Below, piece after piece: positions 1 through 9,670 of a DNA stretch of 64,000 nt. Numbering within the stretch: the first letter of the stretch is position 1; each line of letters begins with the position of its first letter. The DNA comes from PHAA01 sp022706565 (GTDB taxonomy: Bacteria; Bacillota; Syntrophomonadia; Syntrophomonadales; Syntrophomonadaceae): assembly GCA_040769385.1 (NCBI GenBank), contig JAXGLD010000001.1, positions 682,001 to 746,000 of the forward strand, in the 5' to 3' direction. A program made the translations under genes and the position numbers. A model generated the notes under the pieces. That model was not told where the DNA came from. It searched no databases and saw only the letters and a program-made list of their open reading frames with translations.

Positions 1-683
1 TCCAGGTGCAAGTGCAGAAAGGATACCGGGTGCTGGTTACCACCTTGACCAAGCGCATGGCCGAGGACCTGACCGATTACCTGGCTGAGAACGGTATGAA
101 GGTGCAGTACATGCACTCGGATGTGGAAGCCCTGGAGCGCATGGAGATAATTAGAGAACTGCGCAGTGGAGTGTTCGATGTGCTGGTGGGAATAAACCTT
201 TTGCGGGAAGGACTGGACCTACCCGAGGTGTCTCTGGTGGCAATCCTGGATGCGGATAAGGAGGGGTTTCTGCGTTCGGGTCGGTCTCTGATCCAGACTG
301 CCGGCCGTGCAGCCCGGAATGTAGAAGGCAAGGTGGTCATGTACGCTGATAGGGTGACTCCTTCGATGCAGCAGGCCATCGACGAAACCAATCGCCGTCG
401 GGAGAAGCAGTCAGCCCATAACCTGGCCCATGGTATAACCCCAGAGTCCATAAAAAAAGCAGTCTTCGCAGCCATTGAAGCTACGGTTCAGGAAGATCCG
501 ATGGAATACCAGCCTGCCTTTTTTGAAGGCTTGAGCAAAGATGAGAGAAACCGCCTGGCCAGTGAGTTGGAGATTGAGATGCGGAAAGCTGCCGAAGCCC
601 TGGAGTTTGAAAGGGCGGCCCAACTGCGAGATTTAATCAGGGAACTTAACCTGCCTCCCAAAAAGAAGCGTAAGAAGAGATAG
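1..683 (+). CDS. uvrB: UvrABC system protein B, C-terminal part (partial)
   Basis: This is the last ~226 residues of the damage-verifying helicase of nucleotide excision repair; the gene enters the window from the left. The visible part holds helicase motifs V and VI, including GINLLREGLDLPEVSLV and QTAGRAARN. It ends with a UVR domain (EFERAAQLRDLIREL), the segment that contacts UvrC, and a very basic tail, PKKKRKKR. The stop codon is at 681-683. uvrA starts 20 bases downstream with its own ribosome site, so the two are probably co-transcribed. Identification is firm; only the missing N-terminus cannot be judged. Confidence 0.97.
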   Translation, partial: QVQVQKGYRVLVTTLTKRMAEDLTDYLAENGMKVQYMHSDVEALERMEIIRELRSGVFDVLVGINLLREGLDLPEVSLVAILDADKEGFLRSGRSLIQTAGRAARNVEGKVVMYADRVTPSMQQAIDETNRRREKQSAHNLAHGITPESIKKAVFAAIEATVQEDPMEYQPAFFEGLSKDERNRLASELEIEMRKAAEALEFERAAQLRDLIRELNLPPKKKRKKR

Positions 684-703
684 ATATATAAGGAAAGAGC
701 ACG

Positions 704-3550
704 ATGAAAGACTACATTCATGTTAAAGGTGCCCGCGAACACAACCTGAAGAATATAGACGTCACCATACCCAGAGACAAGCTGGTGGTCTTTACCGGTA
801 TATCAGGCTCAGGCAAGTCGAGCCTGGCCTTTGATACTATATACAGCGAGGGGCAAAGACGCTACGTGGAATCGCTGTCCACTTATGCGCGCCAGTTTTT
901 AGGGCAGATGGACAAACCGGACGTGGATCATATCGAGGGGCTCTCTCCCTCCATATCCATCGACCAGAAAACGACTTCTCATAATCCCCGCTCCACAGTG
1001 GGTACCGTCACTGAGATCTACGACTATATCCGATTGCTGTTTGCCCGGGTAGGAAGACCGTATTGCCCCCACTGTCATAAGCCGATTCGCCGCCAGACGG
1101 TGGATGAGGTGGTGGATGTGGTGCAGTCTCTGCCAGAGGGCAGCCGCATCAAGGTGCTGGCACCTATCATCAAGGGGCAGAAGGGGGAGCACCGGAAAGT
1201 TATCCAGAAGCTGTTCAAAGATGGATTCACGCGGATAATTGTCGACGGATTCGAATACACAGCGGACGAAGGCATCGAGCTGGAGAAGAACAAAAAACAC
1301 GATATAAGCGCTGTCATAGATCGCCTGGTGGTGAAGCAAGGGATTCGCAGCCGCTTGGCAGAATCGCTGGAGTTGGCTTTCCAACTAGGCGAGGGATTGG
1401 TGGTTATCAGACGCATGGCTGATGAAGGGGAGGAGCATGATATGCTGTTCAGCCGTGAATTTGCTTGCTCCGAATGTGGTTTCAGCCTGCCCGAACTGAG
1501 CCCGCGCATGTTTTCCTTCAACAGTCCCTTTGGGGCATGCCCCGAATGCAACGGCTTGGGGGAGAGAAGAGAAATGGACCCCGATTTGGTACTGGACCTC
1601 GACCTCTCCCTAGAGGAGGGAGCTATCATCCCTTGGGCGCTTAATTCCCACAATTATTATCGCCAGCTGGTCTTGGGTATGAGTGAGAGATACAATATCC
1701 CGATGGACAAGCCACTAAGTACGATGAGTCCCAGCCAGTTGGATCTAATACTATATGGCAATAAGGGCGAGCAATTCAAGATCACCTATACCAATTCCTA
1801 TGGAGAGACGGGTACTTACTATACTCGTTTTGAGGGTGTTATCAATACATTGAAGAGACGCCACCACGAAACCAAGTCTGATGTGGCCCGGGAGGAAATG
1901 GAGAAGTTCATGACCATTAGTCTTTGTCCTGCGTGCCGGGGCAAGAGGCTGCGCCCGGAGATACTGTCGGTTCTGCTGGGGGAGAAAAACATCGCCGAGG
2001 TGACCGCTATGGCTGTTCATGAGACCCTGGCGTTCCTGTCCCAGCTGGACCTGGACCAGCGGGAGGCGTTGATTGCGCGCCAGATAATAAAGGAGATCAC
2101 TGAGCGGTTGAGATTCCTTATCGATGTGGGATTGAACTACTTGACCCTGGACCGTCCCGCCGGCAGCCTGTCGGGGGGGGAAGCCCAGCGTATCCGGTTG
2201 GCAACCCAGGTTGGTTCCAGCCTGGTGGGGGTACTGTACGTATTGGATGAGCCCAGTGTTGGCCTGCATCCCCGGGATAACACCCGGCTGCTCGAAACCC
2301 TGAAGAGACTGCGGGACTTGGGCAATACAGTCCTCGTCGTGGAACACGACGAGGAAACCATCCATAATGCCGATTATATTGTAGACATTGGGCCGGGGGC
2401 GGGAGTCCATGGCGGGCGCGTAGTGGCCACAGGATCGGTGCAGGACCTGATGCAGTCACCGGAGTCCATTACCGGGCAATACCTGGCCGGCGTCCGCACC
2501 ATAGCCATACCTCCGCAGCGCCGAAGCGGCAACGGGCAGCAGTTGGTAATCAAGGGTGCCCGGGAGCACAACCTGAAGGATCTTACTGTCCGCATCCCGC
2601 TGGGCCAGATGGTAGTTATCACCGGTGTATCCGGCTCGGGCAAGAGCACCCTGGTGCAAGATATCCTTTATCCTGCCCTGATGAAGAGAATCCACAACAG
2701 CAGGTATCGGGTAGGTGCCCACGACGACATAGAAGGAATAATGTACCTGGACAAGGTCATCAACATCGACCAGTCGCCCATCGGGCGAACACCCAGGTCC
2801 AATCCGGCTACTTATACCGGCACCTTCGACAGTATCCGGGAGTTGTTCTCCGAGACGGCCGAAGCAAGGGTCCGAGGCTACAAGCCTGGTAGATTCAGCT
2901 TCAACGTGCGGGGCGGTCGCTGCGAAGCTTGTGCCGGCGACGGTATCATCAAGATCGAGATGCATTTTCTGCCCGACGTGTACATCCCATGTGAGGTGTG
3001 CAAAGGCAAAAGATACAACCGGGAGACCCTGGAAGTCAAGTATAAGGGGCAGAACATCGCCGACGTTCTGGCCATGACCGTGGACGAGGGGGTTGAGTTC
3101 TTCGAAAGCATCCCCAGGATCGAACGCAGGCTCAAGGTGCTGCAGGATGTGGGCTTGGGTTACATTCAACTGGGCCAGCCGGCCCCTACCTTGTCGGGAG
3201 GAGAGGCGCAGCGGGTGAAGCTATCCACCGAGCTGGCCAAACGTTCGCTGGGCCGCAATCTTTATATACTGGATGAGCCTACCACCGGACTCCACCGGGA
3301 AGACGTCAAACACCTGCTGGCTGTTCTGGAACGGTTGGTGGATGCAGGCAACTCGGTCATTGTGGTCGAGCATAACCTGGATGTGATCAAATCGGCTGAC
3401 CACATCATAGACTTGGGGCCGGAAGGCGGGGAAGAAGGGGGTCGCATCATTGCCGAGGGAACACCGGAGGAAGTGGCCGGCTGCCCGGCTTCCTACACTG
3501 GTCAATTTCTTCGGGCGATTCTGGATGAAAACAGCCGGAGAGGCAATTAA
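704..3550 (+). CDS. uvrA: UvrABC system protein A (excinuclease ATPase)
   Basis: UvrA is the ATP-dependent damage sensor that loads UvrB on DNA. The 948-residue length is normal. Two ABC ATPase halves are visible: Walker A GISGSGKSS near residue 32 and GVSGSGKSTL near 645, and signature LSGGEAQR in both halves. Zinc-binding cysteines include CPHCHKP near residue 122 and the pair CEACAGDG / CEVCKGKRYN in the second half. The ATG start has AGGAAAG at 691-697. It follows uvrB by 20 bases. No frameshift or lost motif is seen. Confidence 0.98.
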   Translation: MKDYIHVKGAREHNLKNIDVTIPRDKLVVFTGISGSGKSSLAFDTIYSEGQRRYVESLSTYARQFLGQMDKPDVDHIEGLSPSISIDQKTTSHNPRSTVGTVTEIYDYIRLLFARVGRPYCPHCHKPIRRQTVDEVVDVVQSLPEGSRIKVLAPIIKGQKGEHRKVIQKLFKDGFTRIIVDGFEYTADEGIELEKNKKHDISAVIDRLVVKQGIRSRLAESLELAFQLGEGLVVIRRMADEGEEHDMLFSREFACSECGFSLPELSPRMFSFNSPFGACPECNGLGERREMDPDLVLDLDLSLEEGAIIPWALNSHNYYRQLVLGMSERYNIPMDKPLSTMSPSQLDLILYGNKGEQFKITYTNSYGETGTYYTRFEGVINTLKRRHHETKSDVAREEMEKFMTISLCPACRGKRLRPEILSVLLGEKNIAEVTAMAVHETLAFLSQLDLDQREALIARQIIKEITERLRFLIDVGLNYLTLDRPAGSLSGGEAQRIRLATQVGSSLVGVLYVLDEPSVGLHPRDNTRLLETLKRLRDLGNTVLVVEHDEETIHNADYIVDIGPGAGVHGGRVVATGSVQDLMQSPESITGQYLAGVRTIAIPPQRRSGNGQQLVIKGAREHNLKDLTVRIPLGQMVVITGVSGSGKSTLVQDILYPALMKRIHNSRYRVGAHDDIEGIMYLDKVINIDQSPIGRTPRSNPATYTGTFDSIRELFSETAEARVRGYKPGRFSFNVRGGRCEACAGDGIIKIEMHFLPDVYIPCEVCKGKRYNRETLEVKYKGQNIADVLAMTVDEGVEFFESIPRIERRLKVLQDVGLGYIQLGQPAPTLSGGEAQRVKLSTELAKRSLGRNLYILDEPTTGLHREDVKHLLAVLERLVDAGNSVIVVEHNLDVIKSADHIIDLGPEGGEEGGRIIAEGTPEEVAGCPASYTGQFLRAILDENSRRGN

Positions 3551-3567
3551 GGGTTGGTTGTAATCGC

Positions 3568-3660
3568 CCTGAGCTGTCATTCTGAACGACGAAGTGTCAC
3601 TCAGAGCGCAGCGAAGAGCCGATTCTCTGTGTTAAGAGTCTGTTCATCCTGAAATATACT
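3568..3660. repeat. Candidate dispersed intergenic repeat (TGTCATTCTGA type)
   Basis: Downstream of uvrA there are two imperfect copies of a TGTCAYTCWGARCG...GCGAAG unit, at about 3574-3593 and 3596-3620. This resembles a repeat family seen between genes in many anaerobic bacterial genomes. No coding frame is convincing here. The family assignment is from memory of the motif and needs other copies in the same genome to be secure. Confidence 0.35.
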
Positions 3661-3718
3661 GTATGCATAGGTTGGTGATAATGTCGGCTGAGCGGGGTTA
3701 TTCTCTGCAAGTGCCGCC

Positions 3719-3766
3719 AAATTGGGAGGTTGAACCGCATTCCGGCGGGCAACCTCCCAATTTTTT
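3719..3766 (+). terminator. Rho-independent terminator after uvrA
   Basis: A perfect 14-base inverted repeat (AAATTGGGAGGTTG at 3719-3732 and its complement at 3750-3763) has a 17-base loop and runs directly into a T tract. It separates the uvrBA transcript from the redox cluster. Confidence 0.85.
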
Positions 3767-3771
3767 CACCC

Positions 3772-3800
3772 CTGTCGGCATTTATTAAATCTTGTATAAT
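3772..3800 (+). promoter_or_regulatory. Promoter of the nuoE-like gene
   Basis: A consensus -10 box TATAAT lies at 3795-3800, 36 bases before the chosen ATG. A weak -35 (CTGTCG, 3772-3777) sits at 17-base spacing. It lies immediately after the uvrA terminator, so the redox cluster probably has its own sigma-A promoter. Confidence 0.55.
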
Positions 3801-3836
3801 AGACAAATAAAATACGCAAGGAAGGGGCATCCATCA

Positions 3837-4382
3837 ATGTCCTGTTGTTGTCAAACAGAGGAGAGCACTACCATCCAGAGTGTCAGTACCGCGATACAAT
3901 TATCGGCTCTGGAGGATTTAATCAATAGGTATAGAGGCGTAGAAGGCAGCCTGATATCAGTTCTGCAAGGGGTCCAGGAGCTGTATGGATATTTGCCCCG
4001 GCCGGTGCTGGAACACATCTCATTACAGTTGGGCATGAAAAAGGCGCGGATATATGGAGTGGCTACCTTCTATGCTCAGTTCCGGCTCACCCCGGTGGGC
4101 AAGCACCTGATCCTGCTATGCCAGGGGACCGCCTGCCATGTCAACGGGGCCGATAAGATAGAAACCGCCCTTTGTGACGAACTCGGGGTGGAGATGGGCG
4201 GGACCACCGATGACCGGGTATTCACTCTCACCGAGGCTGCATGCCTGGGCTGCTGCAGTCTGGCCCCGGTGATGATGATCGACGGACAGGCCTATGGGCC
4301 GCTGACCCCGGACAGGGCTCGCAAGGTCATCCGGGATATATATAAACAGGAAGAACAGTCCCGGGAAGAGGTGGGAGCATGA
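3837..4382 (+). CDS. NuoE-like thioredoxin-fold [2Fe-2S] subunit
   Basis: This 181-residue protein belongs to the 24-kDa (NuoE/HydC/FdhC) family, which passes electrons between an NADH-flavin subunit and iron-sulfur partners. The [2Fe-2S] ligands appear as CQGTACH near residue 94 and CLGCC near 135, the family pattern. The N-terminus carries an extra SCCCQTEE segment. The start is ATG 3837; an in-frame TTG at 3792 overlaps the -10 box and is rejected. Its stop overlaps the next start (ATGA), so it is translationally coupled to the NuoF-like gene. It could serve a formate dehydrogenase or an NADH:ferredoxin-type oxidoreductase; no hydrogenase gene is adjacent. Confidence 0.92.
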   Translation: MSCCCQTEESTTIQSVSTAIQLSALEDLINRYRGVEGSLISVLQGVQELYGYLPRPVLEHISLQLGMKKARIYGVATFYAQFRLTPVGKHLILLCQGTACHVNGADKIETALCDELGVEMGGTTDDRVFTLTEAACLGCCSLAPVMMIDGQAYGPLTPDRARKVIRDIYKQEEQSREEVGA

Positions 4383-6139
4383 TCGTAAGGATAGGATTAA
4401 GCAGCTGCGGGATCGCCGCCGGAGGCTTGCCGGTAAAGGAAGCCCTGGCTCTGGTTATAGAACAGCAAGGTCTGGACTGGGAACTGCAGCAGACCGGCTG
4501 TATAGGTATGTGCCATTACGAGCCGCTGGTGGATGTCATCCACGAGGATGGCAGTATCAATACCTATGGCAACGTGACCGTGGATGGCGCCCGGGAGATC
4601 GTGGCCGCCGAAGCCAGCGGCACAGCTTTGGAGAAGTACCGCATTGCCACCGACCGGGAGCCTAATGATTGCTTAGCCGGGCAGGTGCGGATAGCCTTGC
4701 GCAACTGCGGCACCATCGATCCTGAATCTATCCAGGACTATATAAATAGTGGTGGGTACCAGGCCCTCCAAAAAGCCCTTAACCAGATGACCCCCAAGCA
4801 GGTAATCGAGGAAATCAAGATTTCCGGTTTGAAAGGGCGCGGGGGAGCCGGCTTTCCCACCTGGTTCAAGTGGAACGCTACCCGCCAGGAACCGGGAGAT
4901 ATAAAATACCTGATTTGCAACGCCGATGAGGGAGACCCGGGCGCATTCATGGACCGCAGCCTGCTGGAGGGAGATCCTCACTCGGTGCTGGAGGGGATGG
5001 TTATAGCCGGCTATGCCATCGGCGCCGCTACTGGCATCGTCTATGCCCGGGCCGAATACCCCTTGGCCATCAAGAGGCTGGGCAAAGCCATCGAACAGGC
5101 CCAGGCCCATGGCATATTGGGCAGCAATATAATGGGCAGCGATTTTTCCTTTGATATATCCATCAAGCAGGGAGCGGGAGCCTTTGTATGCGGAGAAGAG
5201 ACCGCCCTTATCGCCTCCCTGGAGGGAGAGAGGGGAATGCCGCGGCTCAAACCGCCTTTTCCATCCCAGCGCGGCTACTGGGATAAACCCAGCAATATCA
5301 ACAATGTCGAGACATTGGCCAATGTACCTTGGATAATCGCCAACGGGGGAGCCTCCTTCGCTGCCATGGGTACTGAAGATAGCAAGGGCACCAAGGTGTT
5401 TGCCCTGGCTGGGCGCATCAAACGGGGCGGATTGGTGGAAGTCCCCATGGGCATGACCCTGCGGGAGATCATTTTTGGGCCCGGCGGTGGAATCAAGGAC
5501 GACAAGAAGTTCAAGGCGGTCCAATTGGGCGGACCTTCCGGGGGCTGCATACCAGAAGCCCTGCTGGACACCCCGGTGGACTACCAATCCATAAAAAACA
5601 CCGGTGCCATTATGGGCTCCGGGGGCATGGTGGTAATGGACGAAACCACATGCATGGTGGATCTAGCCCGCTACTTTTTAAATTTTACCCAGGACGAATC
5701 CTGCGGCAAATGTGTACCCTGCCGGATCGGCACCAAGCGCATGCTGGAGATCATGGAACGGTTGTGTGCCGGAGAAGGCAAACCGGGGGACATAGATCTG
5801 CTGGAAATGCTGGGACAGCAAATAATGGACGGCTCCCTGTGCGGACTGGGCAACAGCGCCCCAAATCCGGTGTTGACTACCATTAGGTATTTTCGGGACG
5901 AATATGAAGCTCATATTTACGACAAGAAATGCCCGGCCAAGCAATGCAAGGCCCTGATCACATATCTAATCGAACCCGACAAATGCAAGGGCTGCACCCT
6001 TTGTGCCAAGAAATGTCCGGTGAATTGCATCAGCGGCGAAGCCAAAAAGCCTCATGTCATAGATCAGAATCTGTGCACCAAATGCGGCACCTGCCTGGAA
6101 GTATGTCCTTCCAAGTGGAGTGCGGTAAGCGTTAGCTAG
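4379..6139 (+). CDS. NuoF-like NADH-binding flavoprotein with extra ferredoxin domains
   Basis: This 586-residue protein is of the NuoF/HydB type, which oxidises or reduces NAD(H) at FMN. From the N-terminus it has a thioredoxin-like [2Fe-2S] domain (to ~residue 90), then FMN/NADH-binding motifs GRGGAGFPTWFKW (~153) and GGPSGGC (~384). Next are the N3-type [4Fe-4S] ligands ESCGKCVPCRIGTKRM (~440) and two C-terminal [4Fe-4S] motifs, CKGCTLCAKKCPVNC and CTKCGTCLEVCP. Such N- and C-terminal extensions are usual for soluble bifurcating hydrogenases and formate dehydrogenases rather than membrane complex I. It overlaps the upstream gene by 4 bases and precedes the large NuoG-like gene by 12 bases. 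Confidence 0.94.
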   Translation: MIVRIGLSSCGIAAGGLPVKEALALVIEQQGLDWELQQTGCIGMCHYEPLVDVIHEDGSINTYGNVTVDGAREIVAAEASGTALEKYRIATDREPNDCLAGQVRIALRNCGTIDPESIQDYINSGGYQALQKALNQMTPKQVIEEIKISGLKGRGGAGFPTWFKWNATRQEPGDIKYLICNADEGDPGAFMDRSLLEGDPHSVLEGMVIAGYAIGAATGIVYARAEYPLAIKRLGKAIEQAQAHGILGSNIMGSDFSFDISIKQGAGAFVCGEETALIASLEGERGMPRLKPPFPSQRGYWDKPSNINNVETLANVPWIIANGGASFAAMGTEDSKGTKVFALAGRIKRGGLVEVPMGMTLREIIFGPGGGIKDDKKFKAVQLGGPSGGCIPEALLDTPVDYQSIKNTGAIMGSGGMVVMDETTCMVDLARYFLNFTQDESCGKCVPCRIGTKRMLEIMERLCAGEGKPGDIDLLEMLGQQIMDGSLCGLGNSAPNPVLTTIRYFRDEYEAHIYDKKCPAKQCKALITYLIEPDKCKGCTLCAKKCPVNCISGEAKKPHVIDQNLCTKCGTCLEVCPSKWSAVSVS

Positions 6140-6151
6140 GGGGGAGAAACG

Positions 6152-9100
6152 ATGATCCAGATAAATATCAACGGCAGGGAAATAAACGGGCAGAAGGGGC
6201 AGACCATACTGCAGGCATCCCGGGACAACGGCATCGACATCCCCACCCTGTGTTACGATGAACGCGTCAAGATTTTCGGTGGATGCGGCATCTGCGTGGT
6301 AGAGGTTGAGGGAATGACCAAACTGCAGCGCGCCTGTGCCACCGAGATTGCCCCTGGCATGAAGATCTACACTGAAAGTGCCAGGGTCCGGTCTGCCCGC
6401 AAGGTAGCCCTGGAACTGATGCTGTCCGACCATGTAGGGGATTGCCGTCCCCCCTGCGTAAAGGCATGTCCGGCTGAAACCGACTGCCAGGGATATGTGG
6501 GCCTTATCGCCAATGGGGAGTACCTTGAAGCCCTGAAGGTAATCAAGGAACAACTGCCCCTGCCCACAAGCATTGGTCTGATATGTCCCCACCCTTGTGA
6601 AACCGCCTGCCGGCGCCAACTGGTGGAGGCCCCGGTAGCCATCGCCGCCCTTAAGGTATTTGCGGGTGAGTTCGACCTTATGCAGAGCAATCCTTTCATT
6701 CCCGAGATAAAGGCCTCCACCGGCAAGAAAGTAGCTATCGTCGGTTCGGGCCCGGCCGGTTTGACTGCTGCTTACTTTCTAGCCGCCGCAGGGCATGAAA
6801 TAACGGTATTTGAAGCCATGCCCCAACCAGGGGGAATGCTGCGCTACGGTATACCTGAATATCGTTTGCCCAAACGCATCCTGGACCAGGAGATCGATAT
6901 CATCAGGTCCATGGGTGTGGCGATCAAAACCAATACCCGACTCGGTGCCGACATCTCCCTGGAAGAACTACGGGAAACACACGACGCCGTATTCTTAGGT
7001 ATTGGGGCCTGGCGCTACTCGCGGATGAATTGCCCCGGCGAAGATCTCCCGGGAGTTCTCGGCGGGATCGACTTCCTGCGCGATGTCGCTCTTCAAAAAC
7101 CCGTAACCTTGGGTGATCGGGTGGCGGTGATCGGCGGCGGCAACACCGCCATGGATGCCTGCCGGACAGCGGTTCGGCTGGGATCTAAAGAAGTAATGGT
7201 ACTTTACCGGCGCACCCGGGAAGAGATGCCGGCGGAAGATATTGAGATCCACGAGGCCATGGAGGAAGGAATCGAATTCCGATTCCTAATGGCTCCCATT
7301 GAAATAATAGCTGCCGAAGGCAGGGCAGCGGCCATCCGCGTGCAGAAGATGCAGCTGGGCGAGCCTGATGCATCTGGCCGCCGTTCCCCGGTACCTATTG
7401 AAGGCGCCGAGGAGGTCATCCCGGTAGACAGCGTGATAGCCGCCATTGGCCAGCAGGTAGACATGAAGGGATGCGAAGAGGTTGTGCCCAGCAAATGGCG
7501 GAGCATCGGTATCGACGACAATACCTTTATGACCAATCTGATCGGGGTATTTGCCGGCGGGGACGGGGTGACCGGTCCGGGCATAGCGGTAGCCGCGATG
7601 GGGCAGGGCAAGAAAGCTGCGGGCGTAATTGACAGCTACCTGGCTGGACAGCTCCAACCCCTGCGCACCCCTTTCCTGGTGGAAAAGAACGTCAATCGGG
7701 ATGACTTCGCCCACATCGAACCGGTGGAGCGGTTGTATATAGAGCCGGCCGATCCAATCGCGCGGCGTGCCAGCTTCACCGAGGTAGCCGGCCGCATGAC
7801 CGAGGCGGAAGCCCGTAAGGAAGGGAGCCGGTGTCTGGAATGCGGCTGCCGGGATTGGTTCGAATGCAAGCTGATTGCCTACGCCAACCAGTACGGAGCC
7901 CAACCCGGGTACCTGCAGGGAGAGAAACACCGGCAGGTGGAACTCGACCCCCATCCCTTCATTGAAAGGGATGCGGCCAAGTGTATTTTATGCGGACTAT
8001 GTGTCCGTTTCTGTGACGAATACATGGGTATCAATGCTCTGGGTCTGGTGGAACGCGGTTTTGAGACCGTGGTGGAACCGGAGTTCGGCTTGCCCCTTCA
8101 GGACAGTTCCTGCATCAGCTGTGGGCAGTGTGTGGCAGTGTGCCCTACCGGGGCCTTGCTGGAACGTTACCCTCAACCCAAGAACGTACCGGTAAGGACG
8201 CAACAGACCTCCACGGTATGCTCCTTCTGCGGATTAGGCTGCCACGGGGTGGCTGATAGTTGCGGGGATATGACGATCAGAATACTGCCGCACGACAATG
8301 AGATACTATGTGCCAAGGGTCGGTTTGGCTTCAGTGCATACAGCCACGGCCGTCTGACCCATCCCCTGGTAAAAAAAGCTGGCCAACTACAGGAGAGCAG
8401 CTGGGAAGAAGCCCTGTCGGCTGCCGCCCAGAGCCTGAAAAAGACCGGTTCCAGCGGGACTGCCATCACCGCTGCACCCTCCCTGACCTGCGAGGAAGCG
8501 AGCCTGGCGGCCTTTTTGGGCGGGAGCCTGGATGATTCGTGTTTGGCCAGCTTCAGCAGTGACCCGGGACGCGGTTTAAATGCGGTGCTGGGGAGAAATA
8601 TTGCCACCAATCGCCTTGACGAAATGGACTCTAGCGATGTAATCATGCTAGTCGGGTCATTCAACGAAAACCAGGTGCTGCCCGTGAGGGTGCGCCAGGC
8701 GGTGAGAAAAGGAGCCAAACTAATTGTGGTCAGTGATGAGGATACCCTGGTAGATGATATCGCTGCCTTGAAAATTAACAGCGATAGCAATGATAAATTA
8801 AAGCAAATACTGGCAACAGTAATCAGAACGGGATATGTCGATGATGTATTCATAAACCAGAATACGGTTGGATTTGATCAGTTCTGCCAGCAGCTCGAAG
8901 CGGTGATCCCCACCAATGATGCCCAGGAAGCAGCCCGGTTGTATGGGCAGGCTCCTCAGGCCATGATAATTGCAGACGGCATCAGGGTTACGGCGGCCGG
9001 GGTGACTTGGCTGGCGGACCTGGCCCTGATTACCGGAAGGATTGGTACAGCAGGCAACGGTATTATTGTAATAACGCCCGGGGGGAATCGGACCGGGATT

Positions 9101-9640
9101 AACCAGGCGGGCTTTGCTGAAGATGGCGATAAGGTGATAGAATCAATCCGGTCAGGTGAGACCAACCGGGCGGTCATAATTGGAGAGGATCCGGTCGGAG
9201 CCGGGGTAATAAGGGCTGAAGACCTGGCCGGTTTAGATACGCTGGTGGTGCTGAGTCCTTTAATGACCCAGACTGCCGCCCAGGCCGATGTGGTTTTACC
9301 TTCATCTACACCCCTGGAGACAACCGGGACCTATATCAGTTCTGACGGAAGACTGGCTGAATTGAGCAAGGTGGCCCGGCCTCCGGTCGGCCGGGATATC
9401 GGAGAGATACTGGCTGACTTGATAGCCAGACTGGAACCGATCATCCCGGTTGGGCAATTGGAACAGGCCGGGGCAGAGGTTGGGGAGGATGAAACATGGA
9501 CCCAACCGGTTAAATTCAGCGCCGGCTTCGCATTCGAAGATGGCCGGGCCAGATTGGTGGTTCCCACCGGGGACTCGCTTTTCAGCCCAGTCCGGCTGAC
9601 GGACCCGGCCTTGGTCAGTTTCCAAAAATATGGGCTATAG
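6152..9640 (+). CDS. NuoG/FdhA-like protein with internal GltD-type NAD(P)/FAD domain
   Basis: This is a 1162-residue multidomain redox protein. It starts with a [2Fe-2S] ferredoxin domain (C34, C45, C48, C62). A HVGDCRPPCVKACPAETDC iron-sulfur segment (~107) and a GltD-like oxidoreductase follow, with Rossmann motifs GSGPAG (~197) and IGGGNTAMD (~326). Two [4Fe-4S] motifs come next (CILCGLCVRFC ~611, CISCGQCVAVC ~654), then a molybdopterin-oxidoreductase [4Fe-4S] motif, CSFCGLGC (~690), and fold. By my alignment, the Cys/Sec that binds molybdenum in formate dehydrogenases is replaced by Phe in DSCLASFSS (~799), so this domain looks structural, as in NuoG. No in-frame TGA and no hydrogenase H-cluster motif is present. 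The start has GGGGGAG. Confidence 0.9.
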   Translation: MIQININGREINGQKGQTILQASRDNGIDIPTLCYDERVKIFGGCGICVVEVEGMTKLQRACATEIAPGMKIYTESARVRSARKVALELMLSDHVGDCRPPCVKACPAETDCQGYVGLIANGEYLEALKVIKEQLPLPTSIGLICPHPCETACRRQLVEAPVAIAALKVFAGEFDLMQSNPFIPEIKASTGKKVAIVGSGPAGLTAAYFLAAAGHEITVFEAMPQPGGMLRYGIPEYRLPKRILDQEIDIIRSMGVAIKTNTRLGADISLEELRETHDAVFLGIGAWRYSRMNCPGEDLPGVLGGIDFLRDVALQKPVTLGDRVAVIGGGNTAMDACRTAVRLGSKEVMVLYRRTREEMPAEDIEIHEAMEEGIEFRFLMAPIEIIAAEGRAAAIRVQKMQLGEPDASGRRSPVPIEGAEEVIPVDSVIAAIGQQVDMKGCEEVVPSKWRSIGIDDNTFMTNLIGVFAGGDGVTGPGIAVAAMGQGKKAAGVIDSYLAGQLQPLRTPFLVEKNVNRDDFAHIEPVERLYIEPADPIARRASFTEVAGRMTEAEARKEGSRCLECGCRDWFECKLIAYANQYGAQPGYLQGEKHRQVELDPHPFIERDAAKCILCGLCVRFCDEYMGINALGLVERGFETVVEPEFGLPLQDSSCISCGQCVAVCPTGALLERYPQPKNVPVRTQQTSTVCSFCGLGCHGVADSCGDMTIRILPHDNEILCAKGRFGFSAYSHGRLTHPLVKKAGQLQESSWEEALSAAAQSLKKTGSSGTAITAAPSLTCEEASLAAFLGGSLDDSCLASFSSDPGRGLNAVLGRNIATNRLDEMDSSDVIMLVGSFNENQVLPVRVRQAVRKGAKLIVVSDEDTLVDDIAALKINSDSNDKLKQILATVIRTGYVDDVFINQNTVGFDQFCQQLEAVIPTNDAQEAARLYGQAPQAMIIADGIRVTAAGVTWLADLALITGRIGTAGNGIIVITPGGNRTGINQAGFAEDGDKVIESIRSGETNRAVIIGEDPVGAGVIRAEDLAGLDTLVVLSPLMTQTAAQADVVLPSSTPLETTGTYISSDGRLAELSKVARPPVGRDIGEILADLIARLEPIIPVGQLEQAGAEVGEDETWTQPVKFSAGFAFEDGRARLVVPTGDSLFSPVRLTDPALVSFQKYGL

Positions 9641-9670
9641 ATTTGAATTGGTGATGAGGCGGATCAGGTT

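Noticed and set aside
4673..5587. A 304-codon open frame on the minus strand opposite the NuoF-like gene
   Set aside because: The plus-strand protein has clear family motifs throughout; the antisense frame has no ribosome site and no recognisable domain. Similar antisense frames opposite uvrA, the NuoG-like gene, rnr (31059-31940), the polymerase and the tail genes were rejected for the same reason.
6152..9640. The large redox gene as a hydrogenase or an active formate dehydrogenase
   Set aside because: No H-cluster cysteine motifs and no in-frame TGA for selenocysteine are present, and the expected Cys/Sec position reads Phe.
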